Origin: Basidiobolus meristosporus CBS 931.73
Lineage: Eukaryota; Basidiobolomycota; Basidiobolomycetes; Basidiobolales; Basidiobolaceae
DNA length: 55,132 bases
Direction of reading: 5' to 3'
Assembly: GCA_002104905.1 (NCBI GenBank)
Contig: MCFE01000591.1
Coordinates: 1 to 55,132, forward strand
Shown here: in pieces, positions 34,352 through 46,219 of the stretch
Position numbering within the stretch: the first letter of the stretch is position 1
Layout: each line of letters begins with the position of its first letter
Notes under the pieces: generated by a model
What the model was told of the DNA's origin: nothing
Database searches by the model: none
What the model saw: the letters and a program-made list of their open reading frames with translations, nothing else
Program-made: the position numbers and the translations under genes

Positions 34352-37296
34352 CTAATGATACCACTTGTTCTCATTCTTCAGCGAGCTTCCCCCAAACTTG
34401 ACATCATTCTTCAGCGGATCCAAATCATCTAGGAAGCTACTGGAAGCGGTCTGATTAAGGGAAGTATTACCAAAACGATGATTCGTTCGTGAGTTGTTCC
34501 CAAATATGGATGCTACAATCGGTCAGTATCCTTCTCTAAGCTAACTAAATTGGTTCTATTGCTCTTACCTGATGTCACTATCCCCTTTTCAACCGTACGA
34601 TTGGCCCCAAATGGGTTGGCAACGGTTGGCGGCTGGCTGGATCCCTCGTTGTTTGCGGAGAACGGGTTTTTGCCCGGGATGCTCGGTGATTGCGGGCTCG
34701 AGGCAGAAGGGGAGTAGCTCATTGACCGGAATGGTTGACTGAACGGTGACTCGCTTCTCAAAGGTGGCGGGCTGGCCTGCAATGACTGAGGGGAATTCTT
34801 CAGACTTGAGCCATAATTGCCGGCCACCGGGAAGAGCGGCTTGCTCCCTTCGCTGCTGACTGGGACTGATGCGCTTCTGTTGGGAGCATGGCTTGCCTGT
34901 GAGGTGAAGAAAGGGTTCGCCTTGGCAGAGTTGCCCGGATAGCTAGGGGTTGGTTGGAATGGGGATCTCCCCTCACCGGAGGTGGGCTGGTATATGGGGT
35001 TGACCGGTGCGGTTTGATCTACAAAGCTATGCATAGCTGAGTTACCCGGAATGAATGGATGCCCTCTGTCCAAACCGAATGTCTGGTTAGTCCCATTTTG
35101 TCGATCGTAAGCTCCTTTAGCTGAGAAATGGCTGCTCATCGAATCACCGGCCGGCAAATACCCAAAACCAGTCGATGGTGCGACCGGTCCACCCTTATTG
35201 CCAGTTAACTCGGCCAGGAAATCATCCATCGCAGGGTTGCTCGAGTCCTGGGTGGCTGCTGGCGGATCTGCATGACTCGGCTGGGGTTGGGGACGGGGTT
35301 GGGATTGGAGTTGTAGCTGGAACAGATGGGAGATGGAATTTCGGTTTCCTTTCTTTTCCACCATCGAGCTGGGCTCTACCGGGCTGGCATGGTAAAGGTC
35401 AGTTGGGGGGAATTTTTGCTCGAAGGATGAGAAGGATGCGGTGACTGGTGGCTGAGGCGTGCTGCTTGCAACACCAAAGAGCGAGTCAAAGCTACTGGTA
35501 GGGGGCTGGGGCTGAGACAGTGGTTGAGGGGCTGGGCGATAATTGAGCAGAGCATCGAAGGGATCCATGGAGTTGGCATCCTGTCTAGGTTGATATGGTT
35601 CTAAATTTGGAATGGTTGCAGAGGTTAGGTGCCTATTCTTTGGTTTAGAAATATATATACATATATGCATATATACATGAATGTATCTTGCTTACCTGTT
35701 CTTTGTGAATCGTACTGCTGTTGTAAACTGTAATCTGTCAAAGGCTTGGTCAGATTCAGGTCACGTGCTCCGTGACTGGCCGGCTAAATGGCAGTTTCAG
35801 CAAATGCGTCTATAAAGTGCACAGTGGATCACATCTTACCATGGGCAGGTGCAGTCTCAGCACGTCTCAGTTCAAACGCCGCCGAATAGGGCATATTGCT
35901 AGGCTGGGATGTTGGCCCAGGCTGGGGAGATGCATATCCTTTAAAGATGTCGTCAAACGCATTGTTTCCAGTGGGAGATACGGGGTTTGGTAGACTGTTT
36001 GTTCTCGACAGATCACTTGCTAGGAATGCCTGGTCAAATCTGGAGCTGTTGGGTGCTTCTTGCACCGGAAGAGGGCTGGAGGCTATGCCCTGTAGAGAGT
36101 CTGAGAATATGTCGTTGAAGGTTGGCTTGGGGACGTTCGCTAGTTTAGGGAGGGCCGGTTGACTCCCATTCTGCAAAAAGGATTCATGGCCCGTAGAGGT
36201 TCCTTTGCTGGGCTGTGCCTGGGCTACATTGCTTTTCAAACTTTCGGAAGAAACACTCAGATCACCAAACGCCCGGGTGAAGTCGTCCTGTTTCGGGCTT
36301 GTTGAAACGGGTTTGGGACTCCGTAAGGCGGGCTCCTCACTGAACATCTTGGGGGAATACGGAGCAGTGCCGAGTTTTGGAGATGTGAAAGCGGTCGATT
36401 GATCCGTTTTTACAGAACCCCGTCGTCCGCGTACAGTCATCATGGGGGAAGCGATGCCTCCAGGAGTGCCAATATGGCCCAATGAGATGGCGCTGGTGGA
36501 TGGTGAACTGTAGGTTGACTTCCCATCCGAGCCCTGATTAACAGGGAAGGAACCATAGATACGGGGTGCTTAGAACTCACCACAACACTGTCTAAGAGGG
36601 GAGGTGAATCTTACCGTAAGGCTTTCAAGGCTCTGGTTTTTCTTCAACACGGAGAAGGCCTCCTTGTCCAGGTAACGTTTTTCAACGTACTTCTGACGCA
36701 TGAACTTTCGGACCCCCTCCACCGTAGTTAGGTCAGGGATGATATCCTGGGGAGTGATCTTTGCCAGCCAAATACTCTTGGCTCGCTGTCGTACAGTGTG
36801 GATGAGAACTCTGTCCTGCGTTGGGGATGAAAATAAGTCAACCCACCTGATTTCCCCCTTCTTTCAGCGCGGACACTTCGCTGGTAGTAAATGTTGAGGC
36901 GGATAAAGACTTGACCCGATGGCTCAGTTCACGACTAAAATCCGAACCAAGTTTAAGGTGAGGCCAAAGAGGAGCTTGGTGAATGGTGTGGTCTTACTGC
37001 AACCCCGAACATTGTGCACATATAAAGGTGTTGTTCATCAGATTGACGTATACGGGGGACTTTTCCGACGGTAAAGCAAGCGTTAGTTCATAGATCTGTG
37101 GGACGGATGAGGGGATGGAGGGAAACCTTGGCTGGACAGTCGAAGCATTTTTTGTTTTCGGGCAGCTTGAGAAGCTCTCTGATCACTCTGGTCGGCAGGA
37201 AGAGGTGGTTCAGTTGTGAGGCTTGAAAGTGGCAAATAGCCAAGGGGTTCAAGAATACCTTAGGTGTCTTTCCTCTTGCCTTTTGGAAAGGGACAT
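34352..37296 (-). CDS. AGFG-like ArfGAP with NPF motifs
   Basis: Multi-exon gene. It starts at Met 37296 (MSLSKRQEERHLR); further exons include 37187-37127, about 37070-36990, 36920-36600, 36540-35840, 35690-34580 and the last from about 34514 to 34352 (ending ENKWYH). The zinc finger is complete: CFDC, 16 residues, CAQC, with HRVKSLSASTFT after it. Then comes IWLAKITPQDIIPDLTTVEG and YVEKRYLDKEAF, as in human AGFG1. The long C-terminal half is disordered, rich in Pro, Ser and Gln, with three NPF motifs (KANPFF, KNPFS, ANPFG) that bind EH domains. It probably stimulates Arf GTPase turnover at endosomes. The arginine finger is not obvious in the finger loop, so GAP activity is inferred. Confidence 0.8.
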
Positions 37297-37594
37297 GCTC
37301 TACGGGCAGGTGAGGGGGAGATGGTAGTTGGGCTTGTGAGCAGACCTGCACCACTACTGAATGGATTTAAATTCATCCCACATACATCCGATTTAGTCAA
37401 CTTCCGAGGAATCAGGGTTAGCACTCTGGTCAACATTGGCCAGACATGGGAATGTTCGGCCAAATTGGCTCCATGGAATCAGCCCCATAATTCACCTTGA
37501 CACCGGAGCCTCGACTGATGGGATTTCACGAGGATTCATTGAATAATATTTTCCCTCGCACGTTGTCATCAGAAATTTTCCCTTTCCAGAGGTC
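37297..37594. promoter_or_regulatory. Divergent promoter region, ArfGAP / COX19
   Basis: A 298-bp gap between opposed start codons, carrying both promoters. No TATA-like sequence stands out. Confidence 0.35.
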
Positions 37595-37971
37595 ATGTCT
37601 TTCGGACGTCCACCGAACACCACCAGCTTCACCGCAAGTCCCCCCGACCGCGGGAGTTTCCCTCTGGATCATGACGGTACGGTAGTGCTCGTGGAGACGC
37701 TTGTGCCCGCGAAACCTTACTGAAGGTTTGCTTTTACAGGTGAATGCAAACAGGCCATGCTCGAGTACATGGAGTGTTTGAAAGAAAACAAGGCGATTAA
37801 TGGGGCCTGCCGCGACTTGTCCAAGGCATATCTAAAGTGTCGCATGGAGAGGTAACCAACCCACCAAACTTCGCTCGACGCGGACCTAGCTAACCTTCTT
37901 TCTTGCCCAGGGATCTGATGGCCAAGGATGACTTCAAGAACTTGGGCTTCACCTCCGGACCGAACACCTAA
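37595..37971 (+). CDS. COX19: COX19, twin-CX9C cytochrome c oxidase assembly factor
   Basis: Three exons (37595-37676, 37740-37851, 37911-37971) join to 84 residues, the family length. Cox19 acts in the intermembrane space with Cox11 in copper delivery to cytochrome c oxidase. Both CX9C pairs are intact: CKQAMLEYMEC and CRDLSKAYLKC. The flanking signatures PPDRGSFPLDHDGE and GLMAK-like DLMAKDDFKNLGF are diagnostic. Introns are 63 and 59 nt. Confidence 0.96.
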
Positions 37972-39289
37972 CCCATACAGAACCCGGCATTTCTCTCTAC
38001 GTACCCGTACCCGTCCCCCGTCTCCATACGCTTCCACCACGCCTCCCCAAATTCTCCTCTTCCTACCGGCGTCCGTCGGTCGGCAGAAATACTGTATGCA
38101 TCATGTGAATAAATTCCATATTTCCTGCAGTTTGGCTGGAAACCTCGTGCCCTTCTCTCTTTCGAGGGGGATCCCTTGGATGGACCGACGTTGAGCAGCG
38201 GTATTGCTCTGCTCGAACGCGGGGTAGCCGCCGCCCTACGAGAGGATCAAGCCCCACGAGCGATTGGTATACACTTAACACATCTACCATTCACCGAACA
38301 ATGCTCCTGTTTGTCGTCACGTATCACCTGGAGCGCTCTTCTATGATCGATCCGCAATGCCCCGACGTCTTACCTTCTCCAGGGCTCTACCAAGGCTTAG
38401 CGATGGCTGGGTGATACCAGCCAGGTGCTGGTGCCACCAGTGTCGAAGTGTCTGGCGTACGTAGTGAACCCCATCCCATGAAGCACAGGCTTGTCGCTGG
38501 CCGCATTGCCATGCTCGGATCGAGCCTAGACCCATGGGCATGCAGTCGGATCGCCCGGTAAGTCGTCACCATTTGGGTTGATACAAAACCAGGCCCCGTA
38601 TGGTAACCACTTCGCTGGTGTAGCGAATCGATCGTTCTGGCCAGCTCCGCATGGGCTACCCACCGATGGAATGTCAACCGTAGCGATCGCCCGAGGGATT
38701 GGTGACCGGACTGTAGTATTCGAGCGGGGAATTCTGGATGGTCGGGAAGCCTGAGGAGCAGTCCATGGAGTTTCCACCGATTCGGTCTGCATCCTGGTTC
38801 CACATTTCACCCGGTCGGGGAAATTCGTTGGATGTTCGGGAGTTCGCGGGGATCGTGGGAATCGCCTACACACTGGCTGGGATCATTCGATGCTCTCAAT
38901 CCAGGCACTCTACTTTGTTGACCTCTAGCAAGAGGCCATTGTGGGTGGTAAAGACCTGTCTATGGGAAATATGGTATTTTTGGTTGTTCAACCGGTGATT
39001 GAGCGCATCAGCTATGGTAGATTATACTAATGGACTTGGGCCCACCTAATGGCTCCCTGGATATGCCCATGATATTGGTGAGAGTCATTGAACTTTCATT
39101 GGGTCTACCCTGTGGACATGTTCTATTCTGACTGCTAGAACTTGGTGTCTGCCAATAGAATATTGGAGGTCCATGCTAGGTACCCATTGTGGCTGAGCTC
39201 AGAGTTAGGATGGGGGGGAGTATAAGATATTAATAGCTAATGGATGCCATAGGTTGTATTAGCATGTTGAGTAGAGGCAATGGATTTGT
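37972..39289. other. Gene-free transition with a GC-rich multi-frame-open stretch
   Basis: Between COX19 and the repeats. Bases 38300-38890 are GC-rich and open in all three minus frames for 150-400 bp each. One minus frame contains CASWDGVHYVRQTL followed by a splice donor, which recalls the end of SGNH/GDSL esterases; another has DADRIGGNSMDCSSGFPTIQ. No single frame, with or without introns, makes a convincing protein. It may be a decayed gene. From 39000 to 39289 nothing is recognisable. Confidence 0.3.
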
Positions 39290-39636
39290 TGTTAGAGTCT
39301 TGGAGATATTGGAAGTGTTTGGGAGAACAAGTAGATTATATGGTTTTCACCCAGTGATTTATTGAATGTAAAAGTAGTACTTGTACTTTTACATGGTCTT
39401 GGCATAAAAGACACTGTAGAATAGGTTTGGAAGGTCCCTAAAACATGTGTAGCAAAGTTTGGGGCTGTTTGGACAGCTTTGCAAATTTTCATGCTCAGGG
39501 TACCTGATATTCTGGTGAAAATATTCCAAGTAAATCCCAACAAGAAATTTGGTTAGTATTCTATAAGATTGGAAGGTAATCATCTAAGTGACCAAGCTGG
39601 GTGAATATTTAGGTGGAATTACAAATTTTTACAACA
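39290..39636 (-). repeat. Ty1/copia LTR (3' LTR of minus-strand element)
   Basis: 347 bp with TG...CA ends in both readings (TGTTAGAGTC... to ...TTTTTACAACA). On the minus strand it is directly preceded by a polypurine tract (GAGTGGGAG at about 39637-39645). It matches the LTRs at 40183 and 50965. Confidence 0.85.
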
Positions 39637-40182
39637 CTCCCACTCAACTGAATGTTAAAACTGACTAGTCCTAATTTTGGCCTAAGATATTCAAGCTGTT
39701 TCTAGCTGATGGTTTGGTAAATATGCCTGCAATCATTTTGTCTGTAGGACAGTAAGCTAAGTTAAGTTGTTCTCTATAGCTACATGTATGAAATGATGTC
39801 AAATATCCATGTGCTCAGCTCTAGTATGAAAAGCTGGATTTCTACCTAATTGTATACTTCCTTGATAACTTCAATATAAGTAATAGGTGTTTTTTGACCT
39901 AAGCCTAAATCTGTAAAAAGCTTCCTTAGCCACATTGCTTCTTTTGTAGCCTCACAGGCTGTGAGATACTCTGCCTCTATGGCAGAAAGTGCTATGGTTG
40001 GTTGCTTTCTTGAATTCCATGAAACTGCTCCTTTACAGTAAAGAAAGGAGTATCCTGTGGCAGATCTTCTGTCTTCTAAATTTTGTCCCCAATCAGCATC
40101 AGAGTATCCCACAAGATCTTGTTTTGAATCTGTATAGGTGTACCTTAAGTAGAAATCAGCAGTTCCTTTTAGGTATCTAAAG
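39637..40182 (-). pseudogene. Ty1/copia RNase H domain and 3' end, truncated
   Basis: The minus-strand frame from 40182 carries the copia RNase H: YLKGTADFYLRY, GYSDADWGQNLEDRRSATGY, and AIEAEYLTACEATKEAMWLR. It breaks by frameshift near 39846; the second half (KMIAGIFTKPSARNSL) reads on in another frame to the polypurine tract and LTR. The 5' side is cut at 40182 by the plus-strand LTR, so the first 16 codons of the open frame are LTR sequence read backwards. Confidence 0.85.
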
Positions 40183-40531
40183 TGTTGCAAAAAATTTGTA
40201 ATTCCACCTAAATATTCACCTAACTTAGTCACTTAGATCATTACCTTTAAATCCTAGAGATTACTGACCAAATTCCTTGTTGGGATTTACTTAGAATATT
40301 TTCACCAAAATACCAGGGACCCAGAACATGAAAATTCTCAAAGTTGACCAAACAGCCCCAAGCTTTGCACACATGTTCTTGGGACCTTCCTTAACCTATT
40401 CTACATGCTGGTTGTGCCAAGACCATGTAAAAGTATTAATATTACTTTACATTCAATAAATCATTAAGTGAAAACCACACAATCTACTTGTTCTCCCAAT
40501 CTCTTCCAATATCTCCAAGACTCTTACAATA
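40183..40531 (+). repeat. Ty1/copia LTR (5' LTR of plus-strand element)
   Basis: 349 bp, starting TGTTGCAAAAAATTTG and ending ...CTCTTACAATA (a mutated CA end). It is the reverse complement of the LTR at 39290-39636 over its full length. It is inserted inside the RNase H coding region of the minus-strand copia element. A primer-binding-site-like TAGGTTATGAGCCCC follows. Confidence 0.85.
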
Positions 40532-42650
40532 GGTTATGAGCCCCAAGCTGTCACTCTCTGCAATGTCTACTACTGCTATTACTGGAATTTTTCCCTCTGC
40601 TGAAAAGTTGGATGGATCTGACTACCAAGTGTGGAAGGTGAAGTTGAAGATGCCGCTATAAGAAAGAGGCCTTTGGGATATTGTCATAAGAGAAGAATGC
40701 CCTCCTAAAAATGTGGGAGAGGAAGCCTTACAGTACCAGAAGAAAGAACAAAGTGCCTTTAACTGCATTTGCCTAAATGTTAGTGACAAATTGCTAATTC
40801 AATGCACAAGAGCAAAAACAGCAAAGAATGCCTGTAAAGTATTAGAAGACATCTATCAGTCATGTTCAGCTGCTAAGTGAATGTATCTGAGATGAAAATT
40901 CTTTATTACAAAGATGCAGCCAGGAGAAGAAATGAAAAATCTAATTAACAGAATTACCCTGCTGGTTGATAAGATGGAATCTGTGGGCATATCAACTACT
41001 GATGAGGATGTGATAGTTACCATCCTAAATAGCCTGACAGATGAGCTTCAGGGCCTTGTATCAGCCCTAGAGTCCAGAACTGAAGATTTGACCTTAAATT
41101 ATGTATATAGAAGACTCCTGGATGAAGAATTAAGATAATCAATCACCAATCAGAAAGAAGAGAAGATGGTTTAATAAGCAGTGATAACCAACAAAGGAGG
41201 TACCCAAGACCCTACAAAGGCCACAGCAACCTGTTTTGTAACTACTGCAAAAGGAAAGGACATACATCTGACCTGTGTCTCAAAAAGAGAGATAATGAGC
41301 AAAAGAAGCCTGAAAATGGAAATGCTGCCACACCTGAAGACAGAATATTCATATCTGAGCTAAATATGACCACAAGCAAGGATTCTCAGATGTGGTATAT
41401 TGACTCTGGAGTATCTCAACACTTTACACACCCAAAAGAATTTTTACCCAACATCAAGAAATTCCGATTAAGAAGGTTTTCATAGATGACAATAGGACAC
41501 TTGATGCAGTGCAAGAAGGAACTATCCTAGTAAACCTTCAAAGCAGTGAAGGAAGCCATACACTGATCCTTAAAGAGGTATTCTATGTACCAGAAATAGC
41601 CAAGAGCCTACTATCTGTAAGCAAGGCCACAACAGAAGGACTCAGTTTCAGTTTTGACAATTCTGGATGCAGGATCACATGATCAAAATGGTGTCCATAT
41701 TGCTTTGGGCATCAGAGATCAGAATCTATACAAGTTGACTTATATTCCATCATATCTGGAAGTCAATAAAAGTAACTTAAATGAAGAAACGCCAATGCTT
41801 TGGCACAGGAGACTTGGTCACATCAATTTTGATTATTTGCACAAAATCGTCAAAGATCAGCTAATTCAAAGCACTGTGAAGCAGGCATACATGGGAAACA
41901 AGACAGACAACTGTTCAAGAGCTCTAGGGTAATCAAAACTAAGAAAAAATCAGATCCAATTCACTCAGATCTGTGTGGACCTATGCAAACTTTATTCCTA
42001 GGCAGGATAAGGTATTTTACCACTTTTACTGATGATTGTACAAGGTACACATGGGTCTACTTCACAGAGAGAAAGGAAGAAGCTCTGTCTAGGTTAAGGA
42101 AGCTTAAAGCTATGGTGGAAAGAGAAACTGGTGAAAAAATCAAGAAAATATGCTCTGACCATGGTGGAGAATATACCTCAAAGCTCTTCATCCACTTCTG
42201 CAAAGTTCATAGGATAAAGCAAAAGACTACTGTATCATACTCCCCACAGCAAAATGGAGTAGCAGAATGTGCAAACAGATCAATAATTGACATGGCAAGA
42301 TCAATGATCCATGATCAATAATTATTCTATGATTTTTGGGCGGAATCAGTTGCTGCAGCTGTATATCTTAAAAGTAGGGGTTATAACAGAGTACTTTGTG
42401 GTTTTACTCAATTTGAAGCATGGTATGGATACAGACCAAGTGCAGAGCATCTAAGAATATTTGGGTGTACAGCATAGGCCAAGAAACTGCCCAGAAATCA
42501 GTCAAAATTTGACCCAGAAAGTGTAAATGCATATTTTTGGGCTACTGCACTGAGAGTAAGACCTATTAACTCTATAATACCAAAGCAAAGAAGCTGATCA
42601 GTTTCAGGGATGTGTTGTTTGATGAAAATTCAATATTTTCACAAAAAATG
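40532..42650 (+). pseudogene. Decayed Ty1/copia gag-protease-integrase
   Basis: Read from 40565 on. Gag: KLDGSDYQVWKVKLKMPL then a stop, RGLWDIV, further stops near 40657 and 40877, and an open piece at 40914-41138. A zinc knuckle CNYCKRKGHTSDLC lies near 41240, and a protease-like MWYIDSGVSQHFT near 41390 (the usual DSGAS box). Integrase: HRRLGHINFDYLH, the core with FTTFTDDCTRYTWVYF and SDHGGEYTS, and YSPQQNGVAE. Then WAESVAAAVYLKSR and FEAWYGYRPS to about 42640. Multiple stops and frameshifts show it is dead. No reverse transcriptase follows; the sequence changes to a DNA transposase. Confidence 0.85.
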
Positions 42651-42654
42651 AGAT

Positions 42655-44130
42655 CAGATCATTCAAGTACAAAGATATCCAATATATTAGATGGCAAACA
42701 CTACAAACAGCTAAGAAGCAAGGGCTACTTTGAAGGTATGTATGGCCATGCCTTTACCATAGCACTTGATGAATTCTCATTAGACAAGTACTCTACCAGC
42801 AAATCCTGCTGGCCACTGATTCTCATCAACCAGAGTCTGCTGCCTATCTTATGGTATTAGAGTTGAAATTTGATGGTAGTCTTACTGGTCTCTGGGCCTA
42901 AATCTCCATCCATCCTGGATGGCTACCTGTACGCATTGCTAGATGAGCCTAGTATGCCTTCCAGTAGGACAACAGTAAATGTCTATCATGCCAAAGCTCC
43001 TGTTATTATGTACATTCAAGATACCCAAGCTATCAGCAAGATAGCTAGCTTTTCTATGCACAATGGACAGTATTGCTGATAAATGTTTGCAATCCAGGGG
43101 ATCTACTCCATAACTCACAAGCATTATTATTACCCAAATGCCAACACTAAGAACATTATTTTCCTGCAGAGAGAACAAACAGGAGTCAGCAATCAATTGT
43201 AGCAAAGTTGGTAAGCTATGATCCATTGTGCAAAATATGGTATTAGTTGGAAGCCAGAGATACTTAAGATAGAGGGTATTTGTTGGAGCAAGAACTTTCC
43301 ACTGCAAGCAACACATTTGCTTTTCAACGATATCCATATACTTATGACCTCATTGTACATGTGGGTTTTCAGCTAGATGCACCCTTTTAGATCCCAAAGA
43401 AGTTTGAAAGAATTGGATATATATTATAGAGTATCCACTGCCCAAAGCACTTCTTGCAGGCTCCAATCAATAATCATATGCATATGTTACAATACCAATG
43501 GAAGGCCTGGATGAACTGAATATTTATTTATTCAAGTGGCCTATGCAACCACTTCTACTAAGAGTACATTGGAAGCATTGGGAGTCATGCATGGACATTG
43601 AAGGAATATTTATCCTGAAGCAGATCACCAATGCCAACTTCATAAGAAGCTGTTTCTATCAAGACTACATTGGAAGCTTGGGAGAAATATGTGGAAGTTG
43701 TAGGAATATTGATCCAGAAGTGGATCACCAATGTCAACTTAATGCATCTACAGCTTTTATGCAAGGAGTCTGTGATGGGATTTGCGCTGCTATGCCACAA
43801 GTATAGAGCCAAACATGTAGATCTCCACCTCTGCTGTAACCATTCTCTACTCCAGCTTTCTTGGTGTCTGGAGTATATTGGACCTTGCTTCACCTTCTGG
43901 GAGTTTTCTATGGAGCAGATGCATTGGGAGATAGGAAGACGTGTGAGCCTGCAGGTACTACCTTATTCCAATCTCATCAAGAGTATATCCTTCAAGGCCA
44001 TCATGGTTGTGATGAGCTAACAAATGATGGATAGCTAGGGTGAGTTGGAGAATACTGAGTATAGATTTATACATGGAAACACCTATGTCTTTCACATTAA
44101 GAATATAAGCAACCTCAGAATTGAATAGAA
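42655..44130 (+). pseudogene. Tnp2/KDZ-like (CACTA-superfamily) transposase remnant, copy A
   Basis: The plus strand shows the core of a Tnp2/KDZ transposase through stops and frameshifts: DGKHYKQLRSKGYF, SKSCWPLILIN, LLVSGPKSPSILDGYLYALL, HYYYPNANT, and near the end an HSLLQLSWCLEYIGPCFTFW block followed by EFSMEQMHW. These line up with the family pattern of SCWP, GPKKP, SFLYPL, HNG...HYYPL and a final GP..WVF..ER block. The segment is an inverted copy of 46220-48760. No intact ORF remains. Confidence 0.7.
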
Positions 44131-44783
44131 ACTCAATAGCCCCAAGCTGCTGGCATTATTATGGCCTCATGGGGAATCCTGATGGCTGATCCAGATTGGA
44201 TCAACCTGCTGTACCAAATCATTTTTCATAGGGTAGCCCTAAGAAAAAAAATTGAGAAAAGGCCAGCAAAATACCATCATAGTATTGGCTGAACTCCAAG
44301 TTTCTCAAAATTGGCAACTCTCAATATCTCTGTTCTGAGCCAATGGGCAGGCAAGCAAACAGGTTCTCCAGGAGGAGACTAGGCAAACTAGCACCCATAT
44401 CAAATTTGGTAATTAGCTGCCCATTACTTCAATCAAAAATTGCATTTGAAATTCTGAGCCCAAAACACCAGCTGAATACCAGCAAAATATCATCAGAATA
44501 CCAGCAGAATATCAGCTAAAAATCAGATGAACTCCAAGTTTGGGATTTTTCATAGAGTAGCAATATACAGAAGTTGCTGCAGGCTGATATACTGCCATTA
44601 CAATGCTTGCCAATGTCCACATTGAGGTAATCAGAACACCATCAGGCTTCTAGCTATAGGATGCAATTAGATGTACTGGCTAGCTTGATCCACAGTACCA
44701 GCTGAATACCAAGATATATGGGAACCAGTGATTGAACAGTGGCATAAGGCCATATAGTTCCCACTAAAGTCATGGAAAAAGGG
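44131..44783. other. AT-rich unassigned repeat-derived sequence
   Basis: No gene. A small cluster of AATACCAGC-type repeats lies at about 44470-44520. From 44715 it carries the antecedent of the motif WEPVIEQWHKA and a polypurine tract (ATGGAAAAAGGG, 44773-44783) that leads into the LTR-like repeat. Confidence 0.5.
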
Positions 44784-45245
44784 CATAGCAATAGACATAC
44801 TTAACAAATAATGGATTTTAGTGTAGTTACTTGTTAAGTGTATGGTTGGGCTTAATATTGGTGTTGGGTATAGGTACTTGGGTAGGACAGCATAATTGGC
44901 AATTGAGTTACAACTGAAGTTCCCATGTAAATAAACCAATTTGTATGCAAAAAAAGTGAGTGCCTTAGTTTAGTCAGGAGGCAAGAAGTGTAAAAAAGAA
45001 GTAATAGCCAATCAATGTACACAAAGATAGATGAAGATTACTTTTCCAGTATCAGAAAGTGAGAGAACTGGCAGAGAACCAATCAATGCCACTTATGCGC
45101 TGCTGTGTTAAGGAACTTAACCAAGCTTATTGTGCAATCCAAAGGGTAACTCTTTTAGTGGTCTTTGCATGGTGTCTGCACTGCATCAATACTACTTGGT
45201 ACTGGGATTTATGTTTTGTGACTGCTTTTCAAGAGGATCATCACA
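44784..45245 (+). repeat. LTR-like repeat family B, copy 1
   Basis: About 462 bp, just after the polypurine tract GGAAAAAGGG, with 3' end TCATCACA. It matches copies 2 and 3. The 3' end TCATCACA is the mirror of a TGTGATGA start, as expected of an LTR. The family could not be placed. Confidence 0.6.
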
Positions 45246-45460
45246 GTTATTGGCCAATAATGGGTACATGCGGAGGTTGCAGCACTCATTGAAGAGCAGT
45301 ACTTGGAAAATGCTCATGAGTGTTGCAAGGATTTATGGCAAAGACTGGCAAATGAAGTATTAGACCTTGCAATGCTGGATGAAGACCAGGATAGATGGGA
45401 ACCAGTGGATGAACAGTGGCATAAAGCTGTATGGTTCCTGTCAAAGTTGTGGAAAAAGGG
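45246..45460 (+). pseudogene. Short open frame upstream of LTR-B copy 2
   Basis: An open plus frame with LENAHECCKDLWQRLANEV, DRWEPVDEQWHKAVWFLSK and a polypurine tract GGAAAAAGGG at 45451-45460. The last 60 residues recur in decayed form before copy 1. It is probably the C-terminal end of a retrotransposon polyprotein or an accessory protein. Not recognised. Confidence 0.4.
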
Positions 45461-45872
45461 TGTGACAGCAAAAATACTTATTGAATGGTGGATTTTAATG
45501 GAGTTACTTGCTGAGTGTGAGGTTGGGCTTAATGTTGGTGCTGGGTAAAGGGACTTAAGTTGGCCAATAAAATTGGCAACTAAGGTACTACTGAAGTTTA
45601 ACCAGAAATAAATCAATCTGTATTCATGAATAGTAGAGCATTGGTTGAGTCAGGAAGCAAGGAGTGAAAAAAAGTGGCAATAGCTAAATAATGCTCACAA
45701 AGGTAGGAGGTGGTAGAGTATCTGTGATCCAAAATTTAGTGAGCTGGAAGTGTACCAATCAAATGCACCTATGTATAATGGTGATGGGAAATTTTGACTG
45801 AAATTTTTGTAAACTCTAAGATTCAATTTTTATAATGGTCATTGCATGATTCTCTTGGGACAGCAATACCTC
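45461..45872 (+). repeat. LTR-like repeat family B, copy 2 (truncated)
   Basis: Starts TGTGACAGCAAAAATAC right after the polypurine tract. It follows copy 1 closely until about 45872, where copia RNase H sequence replaces the end. Confidence 0.6.
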
Positions 45873-45993
45873 TTTTGTAACTTCACAGGCTGTTGTGTAC
45901 TCTGCTTCTGTCATGAAGAGTGTTAGGATTGGCTGCATTCTTGGTTCCACAAAATGAAGTTAAGAAACATTATTATTTCTACAGTGTTTTGCC
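45873..45993 (-). pseudogene. Copia RNase H fragment
   Basis: The minus strand holds the EAEY block of a copia RNase H, matching 39937-40040 in order and sense. It is only about 120 bp long. Confidence 0.65.
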
Positions 45994-46200
45994 TGTTGTA
46001 AGAGTCTTGGAGATATTGGAAGTGATTTGGGGGGCAAGTAGAGTATGTGGTTTTCACTTAATGATTTATTGAATGTAAAAGTAATATTTATACTTTTGCA
46101 TGGTCTTGGCATGACAAATGCATAGAATAGGTTTAGTAAGGTCTCAAGTACATGTGTGCAAATTTTGGGGCTGTTTGCACAACTTTGAGAATTTTCAAAA
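45994..46200 (-). repeat. Truncated Ty1/copia LTR
   Basis: TGTTGTAAGAGTCTTGG... matches the LTR at 39290-39636 for about 205 bp. It ends at GAGAATTTTC, where the transposase copy B begins. Confidence 0.75.
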
Positions 46201-46219
46201 GCTTAACAGTGTCTTGAAA

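Noticed and set aside
40183-40232. N-terminal 16 codons of the copia RNase H open frame as real coding sequence
   Set aside because: They are the reverse complement of the inserted LTR; the true RNase H sequence starts after the join.
44131-44783. Possible CRISPR-like short repeats near 44470
   Set aside because: The AATACCAGC units are irregular, few and without spacers of constant length, and the DNA is eukaryotic.
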